NCBI GenBank assembly: GCA_021787595.1
Contig: JAJYLQ010000006.1
Coordinates: 74,408 to 138,407 of the forward strand
Reading direction: 5' to 3'
Origin: Chloroflexota bacterium
Lineage (GTDB): Bacteria; Chloroflexota; Anaerolineae; Anaerolineales; Villigracilaceae
Length of the DNA: 64,000 nt
Shown piece after piece: positions 15,364-23,927 of this stretch. The translations under genes and the position numbers were made by a program. Numbering within the stretch: the first letter of the stretch is position 1; each line of letters opens with the position of its first letter. A model generated the notes under the pieces. That model saw nothing but the letters and a program-made list of their open reading frames with translations. It searched no databases and was not told the origin of the DNA.

Positions 15364-15451
15364 TGTCATTGCGAGTGGCAATCTCCTAAAATAATCAACC
15401 GGTTGTTATGCAAGATTGCCACGACCCGCTCCGCGGGTCTCGCAATGACAT
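15364..15451. repeat. Short inverted-repeat element beginning TGTCATTGCGAG (copy 1)
   Basis: The ends TGTCATTGCGAG and CTCGCAATGACA are perfect inverted repeats, with a second inner pair GGCAATCTC / AGATTGCC. It lies between two convergent genes and may also stop transcription from both sides. Related copies: 25528-25665, 45370-45469, and a diverged one at 36781-36850. Confidence 0.8.
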
Positions 15452-15461
15452 AGCTCGAAAG

Positions 15462-16688
15462 CTATTTCCAGATGAAAAATTGAATCCATGCAGCGCCGAG
15501 CGCGAGGGAAATAATGGTGATGATAAATCCGGCTTTGGTATATTCCCCAAACGTCAGCTTCACACCTCGACGCGAAGCGGATTCCGCCACGATGAGATTC
15601 GCCACCGACCCGAGCAGAGTCAGATTCCCTGCCAGCGTGGACGTAGCTGCCAGAGTCAGCCAGCCCGCTTGAGGGTGGGCAAGATGCGGGATTGCTGACT
15701 TCAACAGCAAAACCGCAGGGACGTTCGACACCAGGTTGCTCAAAACGACTGTGATTGCCGTGAGCGTGATCGAACTTCCATTCAGCATGTTCATCAGCGA
15801 GGAAAGGAACAGGCGCGTGATGCCGCTGGTCTCCATGGCCCCGCTGACGATGAACAGCGCGCTGAAGAAAACCAGCAAATCCCAGTCCACCCGGCTCATC
15901 ACCTTTTGTGGGTGAACGCGGCGTGTCAACAGGAGCGCGCACGCCGCAATCAATGCTGCCTCAGCAATCGGTACGCCGACGATAAAGCCGATCAGCAGAC
16001 CGCCTGATACGATCATGCTTTTTACCAGCAGTGGACGATATACGCGCGGCGATTCGATTTCGCCGAGATCAAAATGACCAGCGCGGAACTCATCCGGATA
16101 GAACCAAACGAGAACCAGCCAGACACTGCCCAAGCCAAGCAAAGCAATCGGCGCCAACGCCAAGGCAAAGTGCGTGTACGAAATCCCCGAGGCGATTCCG
16201 ATAATCATGTTTTGCGGATTGCCGGTCAGCGTGGCAGCCGAGCCAATGTTGGACGCGGTGGCAAGAGCGATCAAATAAGGGATTGGATTACGATTGGCGG
16301 CTAGCGTAACGTCGAGAATGAGCGGCGTAAGCATCAGACAAATCGTATCGTTGAGGAACAACGCGCTGAAAAAACCGGCAAGGATGATTTCCAGCGCGAG
16401 CAGTCCGCGCGGCGTGTGTGTGAAACGCAGAATGGCGCTTCCCGCCAGCCTGAAGAAGCCGGCCAATTGCAGGTTGGCGCTGATGATCATCATTCCGAAT
16501 AAAAGGATGAGCGTATTCAAATCAAGGAACTGACCAATGTCCTTGAATTGAATTTGTTCGGTGACCAGTAAAGCTCCCACGCCAAGCAATGTGATGGTGG
16601 TGCGGGTCGTACGCAAGGTTGGGAATTCGCCCAGCGCAATTCCGGTGTAAGTGACAACAACGATAATAAGTGTGATCCAGAGATTCAT
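15462..16688 (-). CDS. ArsB/NhaD (SLC13-like) family anion or Na+/H+ transporter
   Basis: 408 residues with ten or more membrane helices. The family features are two repeated halves, each with a re-entrant loop: FLNDTICLMLTPL in the first half, ASNIGSAATLTGNPQN as the substrate loop, and the matching LSNLVSNVPAVLLL in the second half. Substrates in the family include arsenite, citrate, sodium/proton and sulfate, and I cannot choose among them. No arsR or arsC is nearby. The ATG at 16688 begins the first helix; a TTG nine codons upstream is less likely. Confidence 0.85.
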   Translation of the reverse strand: MNLWITLIIVVVTYTGIALGEFPTLRTTRTTITLLGVGALLVTEQIQFKDIGQFLDLNTLILLFGMMIISANLQLAGFFRLAGSAILRFTHTPRGLLALEIILAGFFSALFLNDTICLMLTPLILDVTLAANRNPIPYLIALATASNIGSAATLTGNPQNMIIGIASGISYTHFALALAPIALLGLGSVWLVLVWFYPDEFRAGHFDLGEIESPRVYRPLLVKSMIVSGGLLIGFIVGVPIAEAALIAACALLLTRRVHPQKVMSRVDWDLLVFFSALFIVSGAMETSGITRLFLSSLMNMLNGSSITLTAITVVLSNLVSNVPAVLLLKSAIPHLAHPQAGWLTLAATSTLAGNLTLLGSVANLIVAESASRRGVKLTFGEYTKAGFIITIISLALGAAWIQFFIWK

Positions 16689-16784
16689 AAGGTGCTTATC
16701 ATAACCCTGAATCAAGCGCCGAAGAATGGTGATACGATTGTGAGCCGGAACGCGACGAGAAGGATGCGCTCGCGTATATCATAA

Positions 16785-16868
16785 TTGATGTAACGCGCCG
16801 TCCCGAAGGTTCAGGGCAAAAGCCAGCCTGAATTACGGGAACCTTCGGGACGTTTTGCGTAACGCAAG
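16785..16868. repeat. Hairpin repeat upstream of the ABC transporter genes
   Basis: GTCCCGAAGGTTC (16800-16812) and GAACCTTCGGGAC (16839-16851) are a perfect 13-base inverted repeat, enclosed by a weaker pair (TTGATGTAACGC and GCGTAACGCAAGTCAA). It may be a mobile repeat or an attenuating hairpin before the ABC operon. Confidence 0.65.
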
Positions 16869-16893
16869 TCAACAAAATCGAATCGAGATGAAC

Positions 16894-17829
16894 ATGGATG
16901 CAATTCGAACTGAGAATCTAACTCGTAGTTTCGATGGACGGAAAGCGGTAGACCGCCTCACGCTGGAAGTGCCGCGCGGGATCGTCTTTGGCTTTCTCGG
17001 CCCGAACGGCTCGGGCAAGACGACAACCATTCGTCTGCTGCTGGGCCTGCTCGACGCGGACGAAGGCCGGGCTGAAGTCCTGGGCTTCGATACGCGTGCC
17101 AAAGCGGATGAAGTCCGCAAAAGAAGCGGGGCGCTGCTCGAGTTCAACGGCCTGTATGAACGTCTCTCCGCTGCGGACAACCTGGATTATTACGGACGCA
17201 TCTGGCACATGAGCAAAGCCGAACGCGATTCACGCATCAAGCAATTGCTCACGCCGTTGGAACTGTATGATCGCCGCACGGAACCCATCGGGCGCTGGAG
17301 CCGCGGCATGAAGCAGAAGCTGGCCGTGGCGCGGACGCTCATGCACCAGCCTGAGCTGGTCTTCCTCGATGAGCCGACTGCCGGCCTCGACCCGGTCGCG
17401 TCGGCTGCGCTGCGCGAAGACCTGGAGCGGCTGGCGATGCAGGAAGGCGTGAGCATTTTTCTCACCACGCATAATCTTGCCGAAGCGGAGAAATTATGCG
17501 CGCAAGTCGGCGTGATCAGCCGCGGACAATTGCTTGCCGTTGGAAGCCCGGAAGAGTTGCGCTCGCGTACGTCCGCGCCGCGCTTGTACATCACCGGCAG
17601 GTTTGCGCCGCAGACGTTGGAGCAGATGAAGTCCAATCCTTTGATTCAAAAAATCGAACAGCATAACAGCCGGCTTGTTTTGGATTTGAACGATATGCAG
17701 CGTTCCCATGAAATCGTTACGCAGTTGGTTCAAAGCGGCGCGCAGATTGACGAAGTCCGCAAAGAGAAGGCCGATCTCGAAGACGTATTTTTGAATCTGG
17801 TTGACGAAGACAAACGAGGTGAAGCATGA
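16894..17829 (+). CDS. ABC transporter ATP-binding protein
   Basis: 311 residues: Walker A GPNGSGKTT, Q-loop, signature WSRGMKQKLAVA, Walker B LVFLDEPTAGLDP, and H-loop TTHNLAE. The C-terminal extension of about 90 residues is typical of ABC-2 (DrrA/NatA/CcmA-type) exporters. The ATG at 16894 begins the nucleotide-binding domain (MDAIRTENLTRSF); upstream ATG (16888) and TTG (16855) are alternatives. Its stop overlaps the permease ATG, so both subunits are made together. Substrate unknown. Confidence 0.92.
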   Translation: MDAIRTENLTRSFDGRKAVDRLTLEVPRGIVFGFLGPNGSGKTTTIRLLLGLLDADEGRAEVLGFDTRAKADEVRKRSGALLEFNGLYERLSAADNLDYYGRIWHMSKAERDSRIKQLLTPLELYDRRTEPIGRWSRGMKQKLAVARTLMHQPELVFLDEPTAGLDPVASAALREDLERLAMQEGVSIFLTTHNLAEAEKLCAQVGVISRGQLLAVGSPEELRSRTSAPRLYITGRFAPQTLEQMKSNPLIQKIEQHNSRLVLDLNDMQRSHEIVTQLVQSGAQIDEVRKEKADLEDVFLNLVDEDKRGEA

Positions 17830-18560
17830 TCGCGGATATTTTTACGGTGGCATGGAAGGAATTGCGCGAGATGCTCGTTCAGGGTGATCCGCGCGGGCGA
17901 AGCAGGTTGAGTCTGTTGCTGTTGGTAGTCATCTTCGGTGTGGTCATCCCACTGCAAAATGGCCGCGATTGGACCGATTCTCCGATCAGCGTCATCATCT
18001 GGGGCTGGATGCCGTTCCTGTGGGTTTCGGGCATCGTCGCCGATTCATTCGCGGGCGAACGCGAACGTCACACACTCGAATCCCTGCTTGCCACGCGATT
18101 ATCCGACCGCGCCATTTTGATGGGAAAATTTCTTGCGGCTTTGTTATATGGCTGCGTTCTAACCTGGATCATTTTGTTGGTCAGCCTGATTACGGTCAAC
18201 GTTACCAGCTCTGGCGGCGGATTACTGCTCTTTCCTTTGCCGTTGGCGGCGGGGGCAGTGATTTTCAGCATTCTGATTTCCGGGCTTGCCGCGAGCATCG
18301 GCGTATTGGTTTCGCTGCGAGCAGGCAGCGTGCGCCAGGCTCAACAATTGATGAGCATTGGAATGCTGGTTCTGTTCCTGCCGTTCATGTTCCTGCAATT
18401 CATTCCAGTTGAACTTCGCCGCTCGATGGTTAATTTTCTATCCAATACAGATCCGATTCAAATTGCGATCTTGGCCGCGGTTGGATTGATCATCCTCGAT
18501 GGAATATTGACCGTCATTGGAATGAGTCTATTCCAGCGCAGCAAATTGATCCTCGATTAA
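17826..18560 (+). CDS. ABC-2 type transporter permease
   Basis: 244 residues with six membrane helices. The start has the amphipathic segment VAWKELREMLVQGDPRGR and the cytoplasmic loop motif FAGERERHTLESLLATRLSDRAI (shown in part) that couples ABC-2 permeases to their ATPase. It overlaps the preceding ATPase gene by ATGA and is followed directly by a strong terminator, so the transporter is a two-gene operon. Confidence 0.9.
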   Translation: MIADIFTVAWKELREMLVQGDPRGRSRLSLLLLVVIFGVVIPLQNGRDWTDSPISVIIWGWMPFLWVSGIVADSFAGERERHTLESLLATRLSDRAILMGKFLAALLYGCVLTWIILLVSLITVNVTSSGGGLLLFPLPLAAGAVIFSILISGLAASIGVLVSLRAGSVRQAQQLMSIGMLVLFLPFMFLQFIPVELRRSMVNFLSNTDPIQIAILAAVGLIILDGILTVIGMSLFQRSKLILD

Positions 18561-18567
18561 TGAAAAT

Positions 18568-18599
18568 AAGTGACGGCGACCATCGTCACTTTTCTTTTT
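18568..18599 (+). terminator. Rho-independent terminator of the ABC transporter operon
   Basis: Stem AAGTGACG / CGTCACTT with an 8-base loop, followed by TTCTTTTT. Confidence 0.8.
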
Positions 18600-18604
18600 C
18601 ACAA

Positions 18605-18610
18605 TATAAT
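18605..18610 (+). promoter_or_regulatory. -10 box (TATAAT) of the acetoacetyl-CoA synthetase gene
   Basis: TATAAT 27 bases before the ATG at 18638, directly after the preceding terminator. No clear -35 hexamer. Confidence 0.5.
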
Positions 18611-18637
18611 AGCGATAGCCAAATTCGGAGGAGCATC

Positions 18638-20593
18638 ATGAGACAACCACTTTGGATTCCATCTGCTGAACGAAAACAAAACGCGAACATTACGCGTTTC
18701 ATCGAGCGGGTCAATCGCACGCATCATCTTCATCTAAAAACGTACCCCGAACTTTACGATTGGTCAATCAATGAAATTGCCGACTTCTGGGCGATGATGT
18801 GGGAATTCGCCGATGTAAAATATTCACATACTTATGATGCAGTGATCGAAGATATCAATCAATTCCCCGGCGCAAAATGGTTCCCCGGCGCGCGGCTGAA
18901 CTTTGCCGAAAATCTTTTGCGCTATCGCGATGATCGCGTTGCATTTGTTTTCAGGGGCGAGACACAAGTAACGAAGCGAATGACCTATTCCGAACTTTAT
19001 GATACGGTCGCGCGGCTCGCCAAGTCTTTGCGCGACTTGGGCGTGACTTCCGGCGACCGTGTGGTGGGTTATATGCCCAACATGATGGAAACCGCGATCG
19101 CGATGCTGGCCGCGGCCAGCATCGGCGCGGCATGGTCGTCGTGCGCCACCGACATCGGCCCATCCGCCGCGCTGGAACGACTCGGACAGGTCGAGCCAAA
19201 GGTGATGTTCACCGCCGACGGTTATTTTTATAAAGGCAAAACGTTTGGTACGCTGCAACATGCCGCGGAAGTCGCGCGCGGGATTCCATCATTGACCAAA
19301 GTTGTTGTCGTACCTTATACGCGTGAACAACTTGATATTCGAAATATCCCAAATGCAATTCATTGGAACGATTTTCTGTCCAAAGAAAAAGACCTTGAGA
19401 TTCAATTCGAGCAATTGCCATTTGATCATCCGTTGTATATTATGTTCTCATCGGGGACAACCGGCAAGCCGAAATGTCTGGTGCAAAGCGCGGGCGGTGT
19501 GTTGATCAATCATCTCAAAGAATTATTGCTTCACACGGATTTACAGCGCGACGACCACATTATGTACATCACGTCGTGCAGTTGGATGATGTGGAACTGG
19601 TTGTTGAGTTCGCTGGCGGTCGGCGCGGCGATCATTTTGTATGATGGCAATCCCAATTATCCCGACGCGGGCGCGATGTGGAAATTGATTGACGAAGAAA
19701 AAATTTCCATCTTCGGCTGCAGTGCGAGTTATCTTTTGTTCTTGAAGAAGGAAAATTTTTCGCCGCGCACACGCTTCGATCTTTCATTCCTGCGCGAAAT
19801 TTCGCAGACCGGCTCGCCGCTTTCGGTCGAGGGATTCGAATACGTTTACGAGGAGATCAAATCTGATTTGCATTTCAATTCCATTTCCGGCGGCACGGAC
19901 ATCAACGGATGTTTCGCGATTGGCAGTCCGATCCAGCCGGTGTACGCGGGCGAATTGCAAAATCCGGGACTGGCGATGAAGATCAAGGCGTATGACGAAA
20001 AAGGCGCGTCGGTTCTGGACGATCAGGCGGAGCTCGTTTGTGAAGCGCCGACTCCGTCCATGCCGCTTTACTTCTGGGACGACGCGGACAGCACGAAATA
20101 TAAAGCCGCGTACTTTGGCGTTTATCCAAACGTTTGGCGGCACGGCGATTACATTTTGATCCACTCCGATACCGGCGGCGTGACGTTTTATGGCCGTTCC
20201 GACGCGGTGCTCAAGCCTTCGGGCGTGCGCATTGGCACGGCGGAGATTTACGCGCAGATGGAAAAGTTACCGGAGATCGCCGACAGCCTCGCCGTTGGAC
20301 AAAATTATCAGGATGACCAGCGTGTAATTTTATTTGTCAAACTCGCACCGGGCTTCGCTTTGATTGACGAATTGAAAGACAAAATCAAAAAGACCTTACG
20401 TGAGAACGCGTCGCCGAGGCACGTGCCTGCGCTGATCTTTGAAACGCCGGATATTCCCTACACGTTGAATATGAAGAAAGTGGAAAGCGCGGTGACGAAC
20501 ATCATCAACGGCCGTGCAGTGACAAATAAAGATGCCTTGATTAATCCGCAATCACTTGAGTATTACGAGAAGATCCTGGCGCAATTACAATGA
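18638..20593 (+). CDS. Acetoacetyl-CoA synthetase (acetoacetate-CoA ligase)
   Basis: 651 residues, the normal length. It activates acetoacetate (or a related short acid) to the CoA thioester through an adenylate. Motifs: N-terminal cap with DFWAMMWEFADV, the AMP-binding P-loop MFSSGTTGKPKC, GGTDINGCF, the hinge aspartate in HGDYI, and YGRSDAVLKPSGVRIG. The C-terminal lysine lies in PYTLNMKKVE. GGAGGAGC precedes the ATG. The very end (RAVTNKDALINP to the stop) is duplicated as a diverged fragment at 21170-21250, beyond the hicBA genes. Confidence 0.93.
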   Translation: MRQPLWIPSAERKQNANITRFIERVNRTHHLHLKTYPELYDWSINEIADFWAMMWEFADVKYSHTYDAVIEDINQFPGAKWFPGARLNFAENLLRYRDDRVAFVFRGETQVTKRMTYSELYDTVARLAKSLRDLGVTSGDRVVGYMPNMMETAIAMLAAASIGAAWSSCATDIGPSAALERLGQVEPKVMFTADGYFYKGKTFGTLQHAAEVARGIPSLTKVVVVPYTREQLDIRNIPNAIHWNDFLSKEKDLEIQFEQLPFDHPLYIMFSSGTTGKPKCLVQSAGGVLINHLKELLLHTDLQRDDHIMYITSCSWMMWNWLLSSLAVGAAIILYDGNPNYPDAGAMWKLIDEEKISIFGCSASYLLFLKKENFSPRTRFDLSFLREISQTGSPLSVEGFEYVYEEIKSDLHFNSISGGTDINGCFAIGSPIQPVYAGELQNPGLAMKIKAYDEKGASVLDDQAELVCEAPTPSMPLYFWDDADSTKYKAAYFGVYPNVWRHGDYILIHSDTGGVTFYGRSDAVLKPSGVRIGTAEIYAQMEKLPEIADSLAVGQNYQDDQRVILFVKLAPGFALIDELKDKIKKTLRENASPRHVPALIFETPDIPYTLNMKKVESAVTNIINGRAVTNKDALINPQSLEYYEKILAQLQ

Positions 20594-20599
20594 TTTGTA

Positions 20600-20629
20600 T
20601 TGTGGCTTACATTCGAAGCCTGATAAAAT
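20600..20629 (+). promoter_or_regulatory. Candidate promoter of hicBA
   Basis: TTGTGG (20600-20605), 18-base spacer, TAAAAT (20624-20629), 20 bases before the hicB ATG. Confidence 0.4.
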
Positions 20630-20649
20630 AAGACATCGAAAGGAACGCC

Positions 20650-20856
20650 ATGAACGAGATCATCTTTTTAGTGGAGGAAGCACCTGAAGGCGGCTATACT
20701 GCCCGCGCACTTGGTCATGCAATCTTTACCGAGGCGGATACATGGGAGGAATTGAAGGAGGCTGTGCAAGAAGCTGTTCGCACTCACTTCGAAGAAGGCG
20801 AACAACCTCGCGTGATCCGCTTGCACAGCGTCAAAGAGGAAGTGGTCGAAGTATGA
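20650..20856 (+). CDS. hicB: HicB-type antitoxin
   Basis: 68 residues with the HicB partial RNase-H-like fold: IIFLVEEAPEGGYTARALG followed by IFTEADTWEELKEAVQEAV. It has no added DNA-binding domain. It neutralises HicA. AAAGGA precedes the ATG and the stop overlaps the hicA ATG (ATGA). Its toxin partner is frameshifted. Confidence 0.9.
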   Translation: MNEIIFLVEEAPEGGYTARALGHAIFTEADTWEELKEAVQEAVRTHFEEGEQPRVIRLHSVKEEVVEV

Positions 20857-21100
20857 GGTTGCCTCGTGATTTGGGCGGCGAAGAACTGGCAGTTTTGCTG
20901 AAGAAATATGGTTACAGCATTACTCGTCAAGTTGGCAGTCATATACGCCTGACCACACAGCAGGGGGCGAACATCATATTACGATTCCGCGCCATAGCCC
21001 GCTTCGTGTCGGTACATTGAATTCCATTCTCAAAGATGTTGCCGACCATTTTTCGATGAGCCGCGATGAATTGGCGGAATCTCTCTTTGAAAAGAAGTAG
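20853..21100 (+). pseudogene. hicA: HicA-type toxin with a frameshift in a G run
   Basis: The first part MRLPRDLGGEELAVLLKKYG and the catalytic histidine in VGSHIRLTT are normal. At CAGCAGGGGGCG (about 20960-20970) one base is missing from the G run; in the next frame the protein continues GGEHHITIPRHSPLRVGTLN and ends DELAESLFEKK, the expected HicA C-terminus. As written, translation stops early with an aberrant tail at 21020. HicA is an RNA-cleaving dsRBD-like toxin. Loss, programmed or phase-variable slippage, and a sequencing error are all possible. Confidence 0.85.
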
Positions 21101-21169
21101 GCGGCCATAAAATCGATTCTTGCAATTTCCCGCGCCAAGAATACGTATACACCAGTATTATTAGCGATC

Positions 21170-21250
21170 CGCGCGGTGACGAACAAGGACGCGTTGATCA
21201 ATCCCGGTTCGCTGGATTATTTTGAACAAACATTGCCGCAATTGAAATAG
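21170..21250 (+). pseudogene. Duplicate 3' end of an acetoacetyl-CoA synthetase gene
   Basis: The frame reads RAVTNKDALINPGSLDYFEQ and ends TLPQLK, stop. It matches the C-terminus of the intact gene at 18638-20593 (19 of 26 residues identical), but most codons differ at the third base. So it comes from a homologous gene of a diverged relative rather than from a recent copy. It has no start and nothing similar lies upstream of it. Confidence 0.85.
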
Positions 21251-21272
21251 TCAGTCATTTGCATAAGATTCG

Positions 21273-21306
21273 ATCAGCCTGATTGTTCGTCAGGCTGATT
21301 GTGTTC
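21273..21306 (+). terminator. Hairpin terminator after hicBA
   Basis: ATCAGCCTGA / TCAGGCTGAT perfect stem with a 7-base loop. The T run is weak (TGTGTTCTTT). Confidence 0.6.
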
Positions 21307-21337
21307 TTTGGATGAATCGTTCGATTAATCGAGGCGC

Positions 21338-22054
21338 TTATTTATTTGCCTCTCGAAGTTGCAGGCCCGAGAACCCAACCTCCACCGAAGATTTCCCGGT
21401 TCCTTCCGCAGCCAAAATCACCTCGCCTTCATCATAACGGTCGTCATGCAGGGAAGTTGCCAGAACGCCGTTGATGTACACACGCAAATGATCCCCGCGG
21501 GCAATGAAACGCAGGCGATTGACCTGGTTCAAGCCGGGATGGATCGCGCTGTGCTTTGTCCAGTTCATGATCGTTCTCCAGACAAGCTCATCTTTATCGC
21601 CCTTTTCGTAATAAGCCACTGTATACGTTCCAAGCGGGGAAATGAGAACGAAGTAACTGCCAAGCCCCTTTTGATAGCGCAGAACCAGCCCGGCATCAAT
21701 GTAATCCAGGTTTCCTTCGTAGAATCGGATGCTGACACTGGCATCCACATCGTCGAAATAGCCTGAACTGTTCAGCACATAATACAGTTCGCTGGAGGCC
21801 GGGAACCTGGCCCGCAATTCCGGCGGACTGCCATTGATGAGCCGGACCTTGTCCTTGTTCGGAAAGTTCCAGCCCGCGATGGGCGCTTGTCCGAAGTCCG
21901 CACCGAGCACCAGATTTCCAATATCCGGCTCGGGTGTGAGCGTCTGGGAAGCTCGGAAAGTAGTATTGCAATACTGGCAGGTCACCACTTCGGAATTGGC
22001 CGATGGAAGCGGCAGGCTGGCCCCGCAATTCGGACAGATAAGTGCGTTGATCAT
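21338..22054 (-). CDS. Zinc-ribbon protein with a LamG-like domain
   Basis: 238 residues. Residues 1-35 form a zinc ribbon: CPNCG, then CQYCN. The rest is a beta-rich domain resembling the concanavalin/LamG-like fold of glycan-binding or glycan-hydrolysing proteins, with ASVSIRFYEG, GLVLRYQKG and RLRFIARGDHLRVYING as evident strands. The N-terminus has no signal peptide, so it is cytoplasmic. GGAG precedes the ATG at 22054; an upstream ATG at 22099 lacks support. Role unknown. Confidence 0.7.
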   Translation of the reverse strand: MINALICPNCGASLPLPSANSEVVTCQYCNTTFRASQTLTPEPDIGNLVLGADFGQAPIAGWNFPNKDKVRLINGSPPELRARFPASSELYYVLNSSGYFDDVDASVSIRFYEGNLDYIDAGLVLRYQKGLGSYFVLISPLGTYTVAYYEKGDKDELVWRTIMNWTKHSAIHPGLNQVNRLRFIARGDHLRVYINGVLATSLHDDRYDEGEVILAAEGTGKSSVEVGFSGLQLREANK

Positions 22055-22255
22055 ATTGGCTCCATGAAAGTATCTTTTGCGATCTCTGCAAACCAGCAAG
22101 CAGTTTCGCAGTTATAACTTCAACCCAGCGCTTCATCAATAGGCAATAAGTGTGATGCCGCCGGGGGCGGTACTCTTGTAGGATGGAAAATTTTTGCCGG
22201 AATATGGCCTATGGTGTAATATAAGGGCGGCTTTCGCTTGTTGAGAGGAGAAATC

Positions 22256-23866
22256 ATGAAACACCTGCGTCTCACCTTTTATGTCAGTGCGATGCTGCTG
22301 GTTTTGCTCTCCGCCTGTGCGCCGCAATCCACGCCGACGCCTACAGCGGTGACTCAGCCCACTGAAACGGCGACCCTCATGCCGGTCCCGACCGAAGCGC
22401 CCGCCACACCCACGTTGGTTCCGGTTGTGTTATCTGGTCCGCCGATGAAAGTCGGCTCGATGTGGCCGTACGTGGATGGCAGCATCTTGGTCGCGGTTCC
22501 CGGCGGCCCGTTCACGATGGGACACGGCGGCTCGGACAATCCCGAACATACTGTCACGTTGAGCGATTTTTGGATTTATCAAACGAAGGTTACGAACGAG
22601 CAATACGCACTGTGCGTCAAAGCGGGTAAATGCAAAGCGCCCGATCAGATAGATAATATTGGGTATAGCGACGTGGCGCACTACAACGATCCCGTGACTG
22701 GCGTGACGTGGGATCAGGCGTCCTCGTATTGTTCATTTGTCCACGGCGCGCTGCCGACCGAGGCGCAATGGGAAAAGACCGCGCGCGGCCCGAATGGATT
22801 GATCTATCCGTGGGGCAATGGCAACCCAACATGCGATTACCTGAACTTCAATAACTGTGTGGGCAAGACCACCAATGTGACAACGTATCCGCAGGGACAA
22901 AGTTATTATCACGCGCTGGACATGGAGGGCAACGCGTTCGAGTGGGTGGCCGATTGGTATAACGCGTTGTATTACAAGACCGGCCCTTTGCAAGACCCGC
23001 TTGGCCCCGATAGCAGCGCGCTCGGACGTTCGATTCGTTCTTCCGGTTATAAAAGCAATGCGGATCAGACCCCGGCCTCGACGCGGTTCTTCGACCTTCC
23101 CAACAGCCACCGCCGGGATTTGGGATTCCGCTGCGTTGTCCTGGACCCGACTTACTTTGCTCCTTTATGTCAGTCTGTTGGATTGTACGGGAGCGGCCCA
23201 ACGGGAAGTTCGAGTTCTACACCGCTCACTGTGAATTGTCCAAAAGTTGGCATTGGTCTGACTTCAGTATGCAAGGCGGGCAAGGTAACCGTCACATTTA
23301 CCGACAGCCTTTCGCCTGATCCAAACGCAGCGATCAGCGGCGTGAGTTCATGTTCGCCGCCGCCCGACCCGACCAACAAAAATTTTCCGCAAAGTTACGA
23401 TTGCACTTCCTCCACGACTGCCAAGATTACTTCTGTCTGTACGTATACAGGTGGAACCACTCAATGCGGCCATCACTATACATTGGATAGCACGACCGGG
23501 ATGTGTAAATGGGACGGTACCGGCACGCAAGGCAATCAATGTTTACCGGGATATAACTATGATCCTGCCAACCAATGTTGTTCTGTTCAACCCAGTACCG
23601 GCCTCGACTTTTGTCCGGTGGGAACCGTTTTGGGACACGACGCGCATGGCAACGCGATTTGTGTGCAGAATGGGCAAGCTCAACCTGACCCAAGTCACAG
23701 CGAGCCGGTTCTGCCCCCGAACCCGGCAACGTGCGTGGGACAACCCGGAGGTACCCAGCCTCCAGTGTGTACGCTAACGGCCGCTTCGTGTTATAACTCT
23801 TGTCGCTACGGCGGGACATTTGATCCCAAGTCATGCACGTGTACGTGCTACAATCCACTACCTTGA
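22256..23866 (+). CDS. Lipoprotein with FGE-sulfatase (SUMF1-like) fold and Cys-rich tail
   Basis: 536 residues. Lipobox LLSAC, then a Thr/Pro spacer (about 25-60), then a formylglycine-generating-enzyme fold at about 80-300: VPGGPFTMG, VTWDQASSYC, LPTEAQWEK, YPWGN and DMEGNAFEW. The active-site cysteine pair found after the GGSW position of true FGEs is absent, so it probably does not activate sulfatases; many such domains are structural. The last 220 residues contain some 25 cysteines in small repeats (CTYTGGTTQCG, CPVGTVLG, CTCTC), probably a disulfide-rich extracellular module. AGGAG precedes the ATG. A strong terminator follows. Confidence 0.85.
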   Translation: MKHLRLTFYVSAMLLVLLSACAPQSTPTPTAVTQPTETATLMPVPTEAPATPTLVPVVLSGPPMKVGSMWPYVDGSILVAVPGGPFTMGHGGSDNPEHTVTLSDFWIYQTKVTNEQYALCVKAGKCKAPDQIDNIGYSDVAHYNDPVTGVTWDQASSYCSFVHGALPTEAQWEKTARGPNGLIYPWGNGNPTCDYLNFNNCVGKTTNVTTYPQGQSYYHALDMEGNAFEWVADWYNALYYKTGPLQDPLGPDSSALGRSIRSSGYKSNADQTPASTRFFDLPNSHRRDLGFRCVVLDPTYFAPLCQSVGLYGSGPTGSSSSTPLTVNCPKVGIGLTSVCKAGKVTVTFTDSLSPDPNAAISGVSSCSPPPDPTNKNFPQSYDCTSSTTAKITSVCTYTGGTTQCGHHYTLDSTTGMCKWDGTGTQGNQCLPGYNYDPANQCCSVQPSTGLDFCPVGTVLGHDAHGNAICVQNGQAQPDPSHSEPVLPPNPATCVGQPGGTQPPVCTLTAASCYNSCRYGGTFDPKSCTCTCYNPLP

Positions 23867-23882
23867 GCAAATACAAAATTTT

Positions 23883-23912
23883 GCCCCCGCTCTCAGGGCG
23901 GGGGCATTTTTG
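23883..23912 (+). terminator. Rho-independent terminator between convergent genes
   Basis: Perfect stem GCCCCCGC / GCGGGGGC, then ATTTTTGTTT. On the other strand it is followed by a short A/T run and may also end the gene at 23928. Confidence 0.9.
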
Positions 23913-23927
23913 TTTCTTGCGGCAGCA

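Noticed and set aside
22256-23866. Activator for the sulfatase-like enzyme at 4724
   Set aside because: Both the FGE cysteines and the target cysteine/serine are missing.
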